64,000 bases of DNA from a bacterium (GTDB taxonomy: Bacteria > Vulcanimicrobiota > JABDET01): the NCBI GenBank assembly GCA_021800275.1, contig JAJYZB010000012.1:1-64000 (forward strand), written 5' to 3'. Position 1 is the stretch's first letter, and each line of letters starts with the position of its first letter. The notes below the pieces were generated by a model. That model saw nothing but the letters and a program-made list of their open reading frames with translations. It did no database searches and was not told where the DNA came from. Positions 48,852 through 59,137 of the stretch are shown in pieces. The translations under genes were made by a program, and so were the position numbers.

Positions 48852-49022
48852 ATGGAATTTAAAAGCGATTTATTCCAACTGTTCAATCTAAATGGATCTT
48901 CTAATGGGGGGTCTTCTGGCGGAGGGAATTATTATTTTGCTCTTCAGAAAGAAGAAGACGATAAAGAAAAAGATGAAGAAAAGGCTTTTTCTTTATCAAT
49001 TATTGATCGATTTGAAAGATAA
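48852..49022 (+). CDS. Small ORF (56 aa), Gly/Ser linker plus acidic segment
   Basis: MEFKSDLFQLFNLNGSSNGGSSGGGNYYFALQKEEDDKEKDEEKAFSLSIIDRFER*; upstream ttaggagaagatt SD-like. Confidence 0.45.
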   Translation: MEFKSDLFQLFNLNGSSNGGSSGGGNYYFALQKEEDDKEKDEEKAFSLSIIDRFER

Positions 49023-49129
49023 GTTCAACTTTCATTTCTTTCAATTTTAGGTTTTTTTGGTTAAATCCGATTCTTAAGACAGCCTATTTCTAGAAGTCAG
49101 TCAAGAAGTTTTCCCGAATTTTAATATTT

Positions 49130-49152
49130 TAATGAAGAAAAACTCTTCATTA
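49130..49152. promoter_or_regulatory. 8-bp stem-loop upstream of recA
   Basis: TAATGAAG-aaaaact-CTTCATTA. Confidence 0.35.
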
Positions 49153-49162
49153 GAGTCAATTT

Positions 49163-49194
49163 TTGACACTTTTTTGACAGGGGGATGATACAAT
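49163..49194 (+). promoter_or_regulatory. Putative recA promoter (TTGACA, 20 bp, TGA-TACAAT extended -10)
   Basis: Motif reading only. Confidence 0.45.
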
Positions 49195-49281
49195 AAAATG
49201 GCGAACATTACAAAATGACATTGAACCCCAGGGCTGGCACAATTTCCTGTAGGCTGCGGGTGAAGTCAATAGGAGGAGACC

Positions 49282-50325
49282 ATGGGAAACGAAAAAGACA
49301 AAGCTCTTGAAATAGCGATTCATCAGATTGAAAGACAGTTTGGAAAAGGAGCGATTATGAGGCTTGGGGAGAACTCTTCCAGGCTTCAAGTGGAAGTGAT
49401 TCCAACAGGAAGTATTGGACTTGATCTGGCTCTAGGAATTGGTGGAGTTCCCAGGGGAAGGATTATTGAGGTTTTCGGTCCAGAATCTTCGGGTAAAACG
49501 ACTCTGGCTCTTCAGGTGATTGCAGAAGCCCAAAAGATTGGAGGAACAGCAGCTTTTATTGATGCTGAACACGCTCTAGATCCGGGCTGGGCTAAAAATA
49601 TAGGAGTTGATATTGAAAATCTTTTAGTGAGTCAGCCTGATACAGGGGAACAAGCTTTAGAGATCGCAGAAGCTTTGATTCGCTCCAATGCCGTTGATGT
49701 CATTGTGGTGGATTCTGTTGCGGCCCTTGCTCCTAAAGCAGAAATTGAGGGGGATATGGGAGATTCTTTTGTTGGACTTCAGGCCCGTTTAATGAGCCAG
49801 GCTTTAAGAAAATTAACTGCAGTTATCAGCAAGTCAAAAACTTCTGCGTTGTTTATCAATCAGCTGCGAGAAAAGATTGGTGTGATGTTCGGAAATCCAG
49901 AGACCACTCCTGGAGGCAGAGCTTTGAAGTTTTATTCCAGTGTTCGTCTTGAAGTCAGGAGAGTAGAGACCCTTAAACAAGGGAATGAAAGCATCGGAAA
50001 TCGTGTGAAAGTAAAAGTGGTAAAAAACAAACTGGCTCCTCCTTTTAAACAGGTGGAATTTGATATTTTGTTTGGGAAAGGCATTTCTAAGATGGGAGAT
50101 CTGCTGGATCTCGCCGCAGAACTAGGAATTGTTTCGAAGAGTGGAACCTGGTACACTTATGGAGATGTTAGACTGGGTCAGGGCCGTGAAAATGCGAGAA
50201 ATTATTTTGAAAATAATCCACAGACTGCAGGGGAAGTTGAGACTAAAATACGGCAGTCAAACTTTCAATTTAAACTATCGGGAGGAACAGAGGAATCTCC
50301 AACTTTAGTCCAGGCAGAAGTTTAG
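49282..50325 (+). CDS. recA: Recombinase A
   Basis: [30 protein letters not shown]. Confidence 0.99.
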   Translation: MGNEKDKALEIAIHQIERQFGKGAIMRLGENSSRLQVEVIPTGSIGLDLALGIGGVPRGRIIEVFGPESSGKTTLALQVIAEAQKIGGTAAFIDAEHALDPGWAKNIGVDIENLLVSQPDTGEQALEIAEALIRSNAVDVIVVDSVAALAPKAEIEGDMGDSFVGLQARLMSQALRKLTAVISKSKTSALFINQLREKIGVMFGNPETTPGGRALKFYSSVRLEVRRVETLKQGNESIGNRVKVKVVKNKLAPPFKQVEFDILFGKGISKMGDLLDLAAELGIVSKSGTWYTYGDVRLGQGRENARNYFENNPQTAGEVETKIRQSNFQFKLSGGTEESPTLVQAEV

Positions 50326-50329
50326 AAGG

Positions 50330-51268
50330 TTAAAGGTGGTATTTCTTAAATGTTGACAAGAACTTTCTGGAGATAATCTTGACACTCCCGTCATAGTCAT
50401 TGATCAGGGTTCCCCAGGGTTTTGTTTGCGGTCCAGCAGAGAAATAAACAACATCTGCCCCCAGAAAAGCCTGAAGCTGACTGCCGGGCATTAATCCGTA
50501 AAATCTTAAAGAAATGGCGTAAAATCCGTTTTTATCCGTTTTTCCGATTTCGAGCTGCTGGGTTTGCGGCTGAAATATTCTGACAACCACTCCACGCCTG
50601 GGCTGATTTTTTCCATTATACACATGCCCAACAACCCAATAAACATGCACAGGTTCTCCTGCTAATTCTCCATCTGTGTGATACCCATCTTTAACCCAAC
50701 CTGGAAGTCCTCCATAAAGGACAAAAATATTATGATACCCCATTCCATTTAAAACAGCAGCAGCCAGTTCTGCTTCATGACGGGGACAGCTGCAGTAAGT
50801 GACAACCATTCCTGTTTTGGGAAGAGGGTTAGAAGTCACATAACTTTTTACTTCTCCAAGAGGGATATTAATGGCTTGAGGGATGTGCTGCATTAAGAAA
50901 GCATACGGATCCCTGACATCCACAATTAAGATTTTCTGCCCCTGTTTCAGCCTTTCACGCAGCTGGGCAATATGGAGGAATTGATAATGGGGTTTGGAGG
51001 GAAAATTTACAGAAAGGGCAAGGGCTTGTGTTTTCTTTTGATGGGGAAATTTTTGTAAAATCTTTTGAGGGGGAATCGGTTTAGTATTTTGCGCATTGTC
51101 AGTTAAAGAGGGCTGAAGATTGGCGCTCGGGATTTTCTGCCCTATTTTAAGCTGTTGTTTAAGAGGTTTTTGTAAAAGGGATTGTTTTGGATGCCGCTTG
51201 ATGAAAAAAGCAAAAGCGGGAACTATAATGAGCGCTAAAATAATCAGTGGCAGATACTTTTTCATCAT
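50330..51268 (-). CDS. Membrane-anchored rhodanese-domain protein with C-terminal carboxypeptidase-regulatory-like domain
   Basis: ILIVDVRDPYAFLMQHIPQAINIPLGE, VTYCSCPRHEAELAAAVLNGMGYHNIFVLYGGLPGW; C-terminal VVGHVYNGKNQPRRGVVVRIF...GKTDKNGFYAISL. Confidence 0.75.
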   Translation of the reverse strand: MMKKYLPLIILALIIVPAFAFFIKRHPKQSLLQKPLKQQLKIGQKIPSANLQPSLTDNAQNTKPIPPQKILQKFPHQKKTQALALSVNFPSKPHYQFLHIAQLRERLKQGQKILIVDVRDPYAFLMQHIPQAINIPLGEVKSYVTSNPLPKTGMVVTYCSCPRHEAELAAAVLNGMGYHNIFVLYGGLPGWVKDGYHTDGELAGEPVHVYWVVGHVYNGKNQPRRGVVVRIFQPQTQQLEIGKTDKNGFYAISLRFYGLMPGSQLQAFLGADVVYFSAGPQTKPWGTLINDYDGSVKIISRKFLSTFKKYHL

Positions 51269-51356
51269 GGGAAGTAATTAGAGAATTATCGCAAATTTCC
51301 CTTTTTGTTAGTTAAATTTTAAAGGAAAAAAATAGAAGTGGCAAGAAAATGAAAAA

Positions 51357-52238
51357 ATGGCGTTAAAAATTATTTCAGCCAGCAGAAGGACTGATATTCC
51401 GACTTTTTATGGGAAATGGTTCATGAATCGGATTGAGGCGGGATATGTTCAATATCGGAATCCATTCAATCAAAAACTGCATCTGGCTTCACTGAAACCT
51501 GAAGATGTTTTTTGCTTTGTGTTCTGGTCTAAAAATTTTAAGCCTTTTCTAAAATATTTGCCCCAGTTGGAGAAAAAAGGGTATTGTTTTTATTTCCATT
51601 ACACCATTACTGGATCTCACAGAATTTTCAATGAGCATGTGCCAGCCTGGGAAGAATCCGTTAAAACCTTTCAATTCCTGTCGAAGTGTTATGGTCCCGA
51701 AAAAATTATCTGGAGGTTTGATCCCATTGTCATCTCAGATCTAACTCCTTCTGAATATTATATTGAACTATTTAAGAAAATCTGTCAGTCTCTTGAGAGT
51801 TATACTGACAAATGCATGATTAGTTTTGTTTCCTATTATGGGAAGGTTCAGAGAAATTTCAGACTGCAGTCCCAAAAGAAACAAATTCTTTTTTATGAGC
51901 TTTTTTCTGAAGAAAAAAAAGCTCTTGCTGAAAAGTTAGCTGACACTGCTGCCGGATGCGGAATCCAATTAGAAGCCTGCTGCAGCGATTTTCTGGTTGG
52001 AAAAAAGATTAAAAAAGCTCGCTGCATTGATGCGGATCTTTTAAGTCGCTTTTTCTCTCAAAAAGAAGTTTTCAAAAAAAGAAAACCAACAAGGCAAGAG
52101 TGTGGATGCTCAGAAAGCGTTGATATTGGTGGATACAACACCTGTCCCCATGGCTGCGTGTACTGCTATGCTAATGCCAATCCTTATAATCCTCTCGACT
52201 ATTACAAATCTTTTTCTTCGGAGTCTGTTTTCTTATAA
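51357..52238 (+). CDS. DUF1848 family protein
   Basis: IISASRRTDIPTFYGKWFMNRI; C-terminal CGCSESVDIGGYNTCPHGCVYCYANANP. Confidence 0.88.
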   Translation: MALKIISASRRTDIPTFYGKWFMNRIEAGYVQYRNPFNQKLHLASLKPEDVFCFVFWSKNFKPFLKYLPQLEKKGYCFYFHYTITGSHRIFNEHVPAWEESVKTFQFLSKCYGPEKIIWRFDPIVISDLTPSEYYIELFKKICQSLESYTDKCMISFVSYYGKVQRNFRLQSQKKQILFYELFSEEKKALAEKLADTAAGCGIQLEACCSDFLVGKKIKKARCIDADLLSRFFSQKEVFKKRKPTRQECGCSESVDIGGYNTCPHGCVYCYANANPYNPLDYYKSFSSESVFL

Positions 52239-53107
52239 TGGAAGATTTTCATTCACAGCAAATTGTTCTTGAATTATCTGTTCTTGGTTCGGACAGAAAA
52301 GGGGTTGTTTCTGAAATAACGGGATATCTTTTTCGAAACAAAGGAAATATCGAGCAGATCACCCAAAACGTGGCAAATGATTGGTTTATGATGCATTTAG
52401 AAGCCTCGTTTCCGCGCAGTTCTTTTCAAAAAGAGGAATTTGAAAAAGGGCTTATGCGGGTCTCCAATTCTTTAAACATGGAGATCAAAATTCATTATCA
52501 AAAAAAAGAAAAAAAACGAATGGCAGTTTTTGTCACAAAAGAACTCCACTGTCTTCAAGCTATTTTAGAAGCCTTCAGGCAGAATCGTTTAAAAATTGAG
52601 ATTCCTCTCATTATCAGCAATCGAAGCGATTTAGCTCCACTTGCTGCTGAATACAAGATTGCGTTTTATAAAATCAGTTTCTCGGATCCGCAAAAACGCG
52701 AAAAAACTGTGATTTCTCTGTTAGAAAAAAACAATATTGATTTTATAGTGTTAGCAAGGTACATGAAAATTCTTTCCCCCTCTTTTGTCTGGAGATATCC
52801 CAATAGGATTATCAATATCCATCCCTCTCTGCTCCCTGCTTTTCCTGGGGCTTTTGCTTACACTCAGGCTTATGAACGGGGAGTAAAATTGGCGGGGTGT
52901 TCAGTGCATTTTGTAACTCCAGATTTAGATCAGGGACCTATTATCTGCCAGGATGCGTTTCAGATTTATCCCGAAGATACTTTGAAAACGATTCGTTCTA
53001 AAGGGCAGAAATTGGAAGCCCGTCTGCTTTTAAAAGGGATACATTTATTTTTAAAGGGAAAACTTGAAGTTTATTGGGGAAAAGTTAGACTCAAATCTAT
53101 TCAATAG
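52238..53107 (+). CDS. purU: Formyltetrahydrofolate deformylase (ACT + formyltransferase)
   Basis: ACT-like N-terminus; DFIVLARYMKILSP, INIHPSLLPAFPGAFAYTQAYERGVKLAGCSVHFVTPDLDQGPII. Confidence 0.92.
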   Translation: MEDFHSQQIVLELSVLGSDRKGVVSEITGYLFRNKGNIEQITQNVANDWFMMHLEASFPRSSFQKEEFEKGLMRVSNSLNMEIKIHYQKKEKKRMAVFVTKELHCLQAILEAFRQNRLKIEIPLIISNRSDLAPLAAEYKIAFYKISFSDPQKREKTVISLLEKNNIDFIVLARYMKILSPSFVWRYPNRIINIHPSLLPAFPGAFAYTQAYERGVKLAGCSVHFVTPDLDQGPIICQDAFQIYPEDTLKTIRSKGQKLEARLLLKGIHLFLKGKLEVYWGKVRLKSIQ

Positions 53108-53120
53108 GAAGGTCCTGGAA

Positions 53121-54434
53121 ATGGTGATTATGGAAAAAAGAAAAAGTTTGAAACCGCTTTTTTTCTTTTTTCTTTTTTCTTTTTTTTCTCTGCATTTTGT
53201 CCTAGCTAAACCAGTTGACAAGAAAAAGATATTAAGTTTAAAAGATTGTATAGCCCTTGGATTAAAAGATAAGCCAGGTCTAAAAGCTGCTCGAGAAAAC
53301 TTGAAAGCTTATCTGGCAGAGAAAGGGATGGCTTTAAGTTATTATTTTCCTGATCTTGAGATGGATTCCAATTATTTTCGCGGGAATTTTTTCCAGGTTG
53401 AAGGTCCGCTTTCAGAGATTTTCCCTGGAATTTTTACGGTATATGACACTCAATTCTCCGCCAATTATGTATTCGAAGATTTCGGCGAAAGATATGCCAT
53501 GGTTGGAAAAGCCGAGGCAAAAGTTGAACAAGCGTCTGCGGAATTTCAAAAAAAGCGACTGGCCGCTATTTTTCACATTTCAAAAGCATACTTCAATTTG
53601 CTTAAAGCGCAGACAGTTCTAAAATTAAGGAGAGATGATTTAAGGGCTGCCCAGAAGAATTTACTCCGCGCAGGAGTGCTTGTGCGCACAGGACAGAGGT
53701 CAAGAATCGTTTTATCTGAAGCCGAAGTTGCCTGCGATACCGCGCAGTACAATCTGCTGAGAGCAAAACACCAGATTGTGGATGCAGAGAATCATTTAAA
53801 TCAAGAGATGGGTCTTCCCAATTCTTCTCACTACCAGATCAAAAATGAAACTCATTTATTTTCAATCCATTTTAGTTTAGTGAAAGCCCTGGCTCTTGCT
53901 TTTCGCCTTAATCCCGATTTATTAGCTCAAAAAGCGAAAGTCAAAGAATCACAAGCAGAAATCGCTGAAGCCGCCGCGAAAAAATGGCCTGTTTTATCAG
54001 GGAGCGCCAGTTATGGCTGGGTTGATGAAGTTTTTCCTCCTAAATTTTCGACCTGGACTTTTGGAATATCTTTAAACTGGCCCTTTTTCAATGGTGGCCG
54101 TTTGAATGAAGAAATTTCTGCAGCTAAAGCTCTCAAAAAACGGGCAGAGGATAAAGAAAATGCTTTGATTTTAAGAATTGAGAATCGCATTGAACAGAAT
54201 TACATGGCTGTTAGAGACGCCCATGCCGAGTTAAAAGCCTCAAAGATTGAATATAAAGCGTCTGAAGAGAATTATCGCCTTGCTGTTGAAAGATATAAAT
54301 TTGGATTAGCTTCTTCAGTGAATCTGGCTTTTGCTCGAGCCAATCTTTCTCTTGCTGCTGTCCATCGGGCACAGGCGCAGTCCGATCTGCGAATATCTGA
54401 AGCAGCAGTGTATTATTCTATTGGACTGCCTTAG
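53121..54434 (+). CDS. TolC-family outer membrane protein (1)
   Basis: Signal peptide; LKDCIALGLKDKPGLKAAREN; coiled-coil repeats; start revised to the ATG at 53121. Confidence 0.85.
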   Translation: MVIMEKRKSLKPLFFFFLFSFFSLHFVLAKPVDKKKILSLKDCIALGLKDKPGLKAARENLKAYLAEKGMALSYYFPDLEMDSNYFRGNFFQVEGPLSEIFPGIFTVYDTQFSANYVFEDFGERYAMVGKAEAKVEQASAEFQKKRLAAIFHISKAYFNLLKAQTVLKLRRDDLRAAQKNLLRAGVLVRTGQRSRIVLSEAEVACDTAQYNLLRAKHQIVDAENHLNQEMGLPNSSHYQIKNETHLFSIHFSLVKALALAFRLNPDLLAQKAKVKESQAEIAEAAAKKWPVLSGSASYGWVDEVFPPKFSTWTFGISLNWPFFNGGRLNEEISAAKALKKRAEDKENALILRIENRIEQNYMAVRDAHAELKASKIEYKASEENYRLAVERYKFGLASSVNLAFARANLSLAAVHRAQAQSDLRISEAAVYYSIGLP

Positions 54435-54513
54435 TTGACGTCATTTATCTGTTAGAAGAAATTTTTGCCCCAAAGGATCTTAAGAATTTCTATTGAAACC
54501 TTAAAAGGTAAAA

Positions 54514-55866
54514 ATGTTAATATTTTTAAATATTAAGAATTTTAAAGAGTTTCTTTCTCGCATGTCCATTTTTTCATTGGTTTTCGCGCTGACTGCCACT
54601 TTTTTCTTTGCCTTTCAGGTTTGCGCCGCTGCCCAGGGTGACTCTGGTTTAAGACAAGGAAACCAAACTTACACTTTAAATCAGTTGCTTCATATCGCAG
54701 TGCAGTATCACCCTCTTTTGAAAGAGGCGGAGGGGGTTATTCAGCAGGAAAAAGGGCTTGAAGGAGAAGCTTATTCCTCTTATTTCCCTCAGATCAACTT
54801 TCAGTCCAGTTATGAAAGGGCAAATGCTCTTGGAGGGCTTTTTGGAGCGACTATTCCTTTTACAGTTTATGATACCGGTGGAACTTTAAGCCAGCTCATC
54901 ACGGATTTTGGTCATACGGGCGCTCTAGTCCGCGCCAGTAAAGAGTCTTTGTTAGAGTCGCAGGAGAATTATAATTCCACTTTGCAGCAAATTTTGTTCA
55001 ATGTTTATCAGGCTTATTATCAAATTTTAGAGAATCATGCGGATCTCAAAGTTCAGGAAAGTTCAGTGACTGACTTAAAAAAACATTTAGGACAGGCTGA
55101 AGGGTTTTATCGGGTGGGGACTCAGCCTAAAATTGATGTGACTCAGGCTGAAGTTAATCTGACAAATGGCGAGTATGCTCTTGTTCAGGCGGAGAATAGT
55201 CTGGATATTGCCTGGACTAATCTTGCAGCAGCCGTAGGGAAACCGAATTTGAAACGTTTTAAGATCAATGATCAATTAAAATTTGAAAATTATCCGATGA
55301 CTCTTCAGAAAGCTCTAGAAACAGCTTATCATGTTCGTCCTGATTTTCTAGCCCTTGAGGCAGAAGTTAAAGCTCAGAAAGCGAATCTAGAAGCAGTCTC
55401 AAAACAGAATTATCCGGTTCTTTCGGGAAGCGCTGGATATGGATGGAGAAATTCTTTTTTCCCTCCTGGAACCGCTTTCTGGAATTTAGGTGTGAATTTA
55501 AATTTTCCTTTGTTTGATGGGTTTAAGGAAACCAGCCAAATTCAAACTGCCAAAGGGGTGGTGGATCAGATCCAGGCAGAACTGGATAATTTAAAGTTAA
55601 CGATTCATCAGGCTGTCCAGCAGGCGTTTTTAAATTTAAAAGCCTCTCGGACCAATTTAAAAGTGGCTGCAGCAGGCTTGAAATACGCTGCGGAAAATTT
55701 TCATCTGGCAGATGGGAGCTATCGAGTTGGGACCGCTAATTATTTGCAGTATGAAGACGCAGAAGTGGCTCTTGTGCAGGCAAAAACAAACTATATTCAG
55801 GCTTTGGCGAATTACAATATTGATGTCGCTTCTTTAAAGCAGGCGATGGGGGTTTTAAAACAGTGA
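54514..55866 (+). CDS. TolC-family outer membrane protein (2)
   Basis: TLNQLLHIAVQYHPLLKEAEGVI; long helical TolC-type body. Confidence 0.88.
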   Translation: MLIFLNIKNFKEFLSRMSIFSLVFALTATFFFAFQVCAAAQGDSGLRQGNQTYTLNQLLHIAVQYHPLLKEAEGVIQQEKGLEGEAYSSYFPQINFQSSYERANALGGLFGATIPFTVYDTGGTLSQLITDFGHTGALVRASKESLLESQENYNSTLQQILFNVYQAYYQILENHADLKVQESSVTDLKKHLGQAEGFYRVGTQPKIDVTQAEVNLTNGEYALVQAENSLDIAWTNLAAAVGKPNLKRFKINDQLKFENYPMTLQKALETAYHVRPDFLALEAEVKAQKANLEAVSKQNYPVLSGSAGYGWRNSFFPPGTAFWNLGVNLNFPLFDGFKETSQIQTAKGVVDQIQAELDNLKLTIHQAVQQAFLNLKASRTNLKVAAAGLKYAAENFHLADGSYRVGTANYLQYEDAEVALVQAKTNYIQALANYNIDVASLKQAMGVLKQ

Positions 55867-57233
55867 AAAAATGGTTCGTTTTAGTTATTCTTATTCTAGT
55901 TGTTTTGGGATTTTGGTTTTATCTCCATAGAAAAGACGGGGTGAACTATCAAACAGCAAAAGTAAAGGATGGTCCTCTTGTGGTCAAAGTGGAAGCTACT
56001 GGAGTATTGGATCCAGTTGGAAACACAACGGTAAATTCAGATGGAACTGTGACTGGTGGGATTACAGTTGGAGCTCAGGTGACTGGGTTGATCTCTAATG
56101 TTTATGTGGGATTTAATTCCCATGTTAAAAAAGGGGAGCTTTTAGCTTTAATTGACCCTCGCACATATCAGGAAATAGTGAACCAGGATGAAGCCAGTCT
56201 TGCCAGCGCTGAGGCAAATCTGGCTGTTTCCCAGACCAATGTGGAGAATGCTAAAGCTCTTTATGAACAAGATCTGGCAAATCAGAACAGCTTGATCGCT
56301 CAAGAAAAAAAGGATCAAGCGACTATGGATAATAATAAAATTAATTATCATCGGGAAATTATTCTGGTGAAAGAAAAATATGATTCAAGGCAGAATCTGG
56401 ACAACAGCTTATATGCGTATCTTGCCAGTAAAGCCCAGGTTGAATCCGATCAAGCGCTGATCCGTCAGGGAGAAGCTAAATTAACTTCAGCAAAAATTCA
56501 GATACAAACCGCATTAAAGCAGGTGCAGCTGCAGAGGGCAGTCATTCTTCAGGCAAAAGCCCGATTAGCTCAAGATCAGGCTAATCTGAATTACTGCAAA
56601 ATTGTTTCTCCTGTGAATGGAATTGTGATTGCCGTGAATACGGCTGTAGGACAGACCGTTGTTTCCAGCTTTCAAAGCCCGGATCTGTTTGTGATTGCAA
56701 AAAGTTTAAAAAGCATGCAGATTGATGCTCTTGTGGATGAAGCTGATATAGCCCAGATTCATAAAGGGCAGAGGGTCGAATTTCATGTGGATGCTTATCC
56801 TAATCAGTTGTTTATTGGGAAAGTTTATCAGATACGGAAAAATCCGATTGTGCAGTCAACTGTGGTTAATTATGATGTGATAGTATATGTCAAAAATCCA
56901 GGGGAAAAGCTGCTGCCTGGAATGACAGCAGACACTAATTTTATTGTGGCTCAGAAAAAGAGCGTTTTGGAGATTCCAAATCGAGCCCTTTTATTTACCC
57001 CTCCTTCTCCTTCTGGGTCTTCTAATTCAAGTCCATTTTATATCGCATCCCAGAAAAAAACAGTTCCCCATGTATGGATTTTAGAAAATGGAAAGTCGGT
57101 CCGCAGAAATTTGAAAACAGGACTTGCGAACAGTTCTTATACTCAAGTTTTATCAGGCGTAAAACCAGGGGAAGAAGTGATTATTGGGATAAAGTCCGCG
57201 AAAAAGCAGAGAAATCCGTTCACCACTTTTTAA
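55863..57233 (+). CDS. MacA-like periplasmic adaptor (HlyD/RND-type)
   Basis: VEATGVLDPVGNTTV, GAQVTGLISNVYVGFNSHVKKGELLALIDPRTYQ. Confidence 0.9.
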   Translation: MKKWFVLVILILVVLGFWFYLHRKDGVNYQTAKVKDGPLVVKVEATGVLDPVGNTTVNSDGTVTGGITVGAQVTGLISNVYVGFNSHVKKGELLALIDPRTYQEIVNQDEASLASAEANLAVSQTNVENAKALYEQDLANQNSLIAQEKKDQATMDNNKINYHREIILVKEKYDSRQNLDNSLYAYLASKAQVESDQALIRQGEAKLTSAKIQIQTALKQVQLQRAVILQAKARLAQDQANLNYCKIVSPVNGIVIAVNTAVGQTVVSSFQSPDLFVIAKSLKSMQIDALVDEADIAQIHKGQRVEFHVDAYPNQLFIGKVYQIRKNPIVQSTVVNYDVIVYVKNPGEKLLPGMTADTNFIVAQKKSVLEIPNRALLFTPPSPSGSSNSSPFYIASQKKTVPHVWILENGKSVRRNLKTGLANSSYTQVLSGVKPGEEVIIGIKSAKKQRNPFTTF

Positions 57234-57245
57234 GGAAGTTAATTC

Positions 57246-57926
57246 ATGAGCCTTATTCGCCTGGAAGAGATCAAAAAAGATTACCGTTTAGACGGAGTGA
57301 TTGTCCCTGCTCTGCAGGGAATAAATTTAGAGATTAATCAGGGGGAGTTTTTCTGCATGATGGGAGCCAGCGGCTCAGGAAAATCAACTTTAATGAATTT
57401 GATCAGCTGCATGGATCGTCCAACCAGCGGAAAATATATTTTAGAAGGAGAGGATGTGTCTCAACTGGATAAAAATGCCCTTGCTCATTTGCGAAATAAA
57501 ACGATAGGGCTCGTGTTTCAAAATTTTAATCTTCTCTCTTCTGCCACTGCCCTTGAGAATGTGGAACTTCCCCTTCTCTATGGAGGTGTGCCTGCTGTAG
57601 AAAGAGTTAAAACAGCGAAGCAGCTTCTTGAAAAAGTTGGTTTAGGTGACAGACTTCATCATTACCCCACACAGCTTTCAGGAGGACAGCAGCAGAGGGT
57701 TGCTATTGCCAGGGCTCTGGTCAACAGTCCAAAAATTTTAATGGCTGATGAACCGACCGGAAATTTGGATTCTCAGACCAGTGATGATATAATGGCTATG
57801 CTGACCCAGCTTAACAAAGATGGGTTGACAGTTATTCTGGTGACCCATGAGCCCGATGTGGCTAGGTACTCTAAACGGGTTGTTTTAATGAAAGACGGAA
57901 AGATCTTGAAAGAGGAAAAAAGATGA
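57246..57926 (+). CDS. ABC transporter ATPase (MacB/LolD type)
   Basis: Walker A GASGSGKSTLMN; signature LSGGQQQRVAIARAL; Walker B ILMADEPTGNLD. Confidence 0.96.
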   Translation: MSLIRLEEIKKDYRLDGVIVPALQGINLEINQGEFFCMMGASGSGKSTLMNLISCMDRPTSGKYILEGEDVSQLDKNALAHLRNKTIGLVFQNFNLLSSATALENVELPLLYGGVPAVERVKTAKQLLEKVGLGDRLHHYPTQLSGGQQQRVAIARALVNSPKILMADEPTGNLDSQTSDDIMAMLTQLNKDGLTVILVTHEPDVARYSKRVVLMKDGKILKEEKR

Positions 57927-59137
57927 ATTTTTTAAGTTTTTTAAAAGTGGCTTTAACGGCTATATCGCGCAATCGTTTAAGAGCTTTTTTAACCATTTTA
58001 GGAATTTTGATTGGAGTAGGGGCTGTGATTGCCATGATGGCTATTGGAAATGGAGCAAAAGCTAAGCTGGAAGCCCAGTTAAACAGCATGGGAACCAATA
58101 TGCTGTTTATTCATCCAGGAGCCATTACTGCAGGAGGAGTCAGACAGTGGGGAGCAGGGCAGAAATTTTATCCTTCAGATGTAAAAGCTGTCCGTCAAAA
58201 CTGTCCTGCTGTGGCTTATGCTGCTCCTTCTATTGAAAAGGTTGAGACTGCCACCACCGGTCATGAGAATTGGACCACCCAGATTATTGGCGTGGATCCG
58301 GATTATTTTATCATTCGAAACTGGAATGTGGCTGCAGGCAGATTAATTACCCATCAGGATGTTTCAGGAGGAGCTTTAGTTTGTTTGATCGGACAAACTG
58401 CCATGCAGAATCTTTTTGGGAGTGAAGATCCAATAGGAAAAATTGTCCAGATTAAAGATGTGCCTTTACGTGTTGTCGGAATTCTTGCGAAAAAAGGAGA
58501 AACCCCTTTTGGGCAGGACCAGGATGACTGTATTATGGTTCCTTACACCACGTTAATGAGAAGGATTATTGGAACCCCTAATATTGGAGGTTTGATGGTT
58601 TCTGCCACTTCTTCTAAAAATATTCCTGAAGCTGAAGCTGAAATTTCAGCTCTTCTTCGTCAGAGACATCATTTGGCTCCCTGGCAGCCGAATGATTTTA
58701 TGGTTATTTCCTTAAATTCTTTTGTGCAGATGAAAGAAGCTGCAACCAGTGTGATCATGCTGCTTTTAGGAAGTGTTGCAGGGATCTCTCTTCTGGTGGG
58801 AGGCATAGGGATCATGAATATTATGCTGGTGAGTGTGACAGAAAGAACCCGCGAGATTGGGATTAGGATGGCAGTTGGGGCAACAGAACAAGATATTTTG
58901 ATGCAGTTTCTCATTGAATCCCTTGCCCTGTCTATCGCTGGAGGGATTTTAGGAATGATTTTAGGGAGCGCTGCAGCCATTGTTATTTCAAAAGTGGCGG
59001 GATGGAATGTGGTCATTTCACCCAGCTCAATTATTTTAGCGTTTACTTTTTCGGCAGGCATCGGAATTTTCTTTGGTTATTATCCTGCCATGAAAGCCAG
59101 CCAACTGGATCCAATTGAGGCTCTGCGGTATCAATGA
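57923..59137 (+). CDS. ABC permease (MacB/FtsX type)
   Basis: ALTAISRNRLRAFLTILGILIGVGAVIAM; VTERTREIGIRMAVGA. Confidence 0.95.
   Translation: MNFLSFLKVALTAISRNRLRAFLTILGILIGVGAVIAMMAIGNGAKAKLEAQLNSMGTNMLFIHPGAITAGGVRQWGAGQKFYPSDVKAVRQNCPAVAYAAPSIEKVETATTGHENWTTQIIGVDPDYFIIRNWNVAAGRLITHQDVSGGALVCLIGQTAMQNLFGSEDPIGKIVQIKDVPLRVVGILAKKGETPFGQDQDDCIMVPYTTLMRRIIGTPNIGGLMVSATSSKNIPEAEAEISALLRQRHHLAPWQPNDFMVISLNSFVQMKEAATSVIMLLLGSVAGISLLVGGIGIMNIMLVSVTERTREIGIRMAVGATEQDILMQFLIESLALSIAGGILGMILGSAAAIVISKVAGWNVVISPSSIILAFTFSAGIGIFFGYYPAMKASQLDPIEALRYQ

Noticed and set aside
49195-49281. LexA/SOS box upstream of recA
   Set aside because: A CGAAC half-site occurs near 49202 but no matching GTTCG half at proper spacing; no E. 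coli-type CTG-N10-CAG box was convincing.
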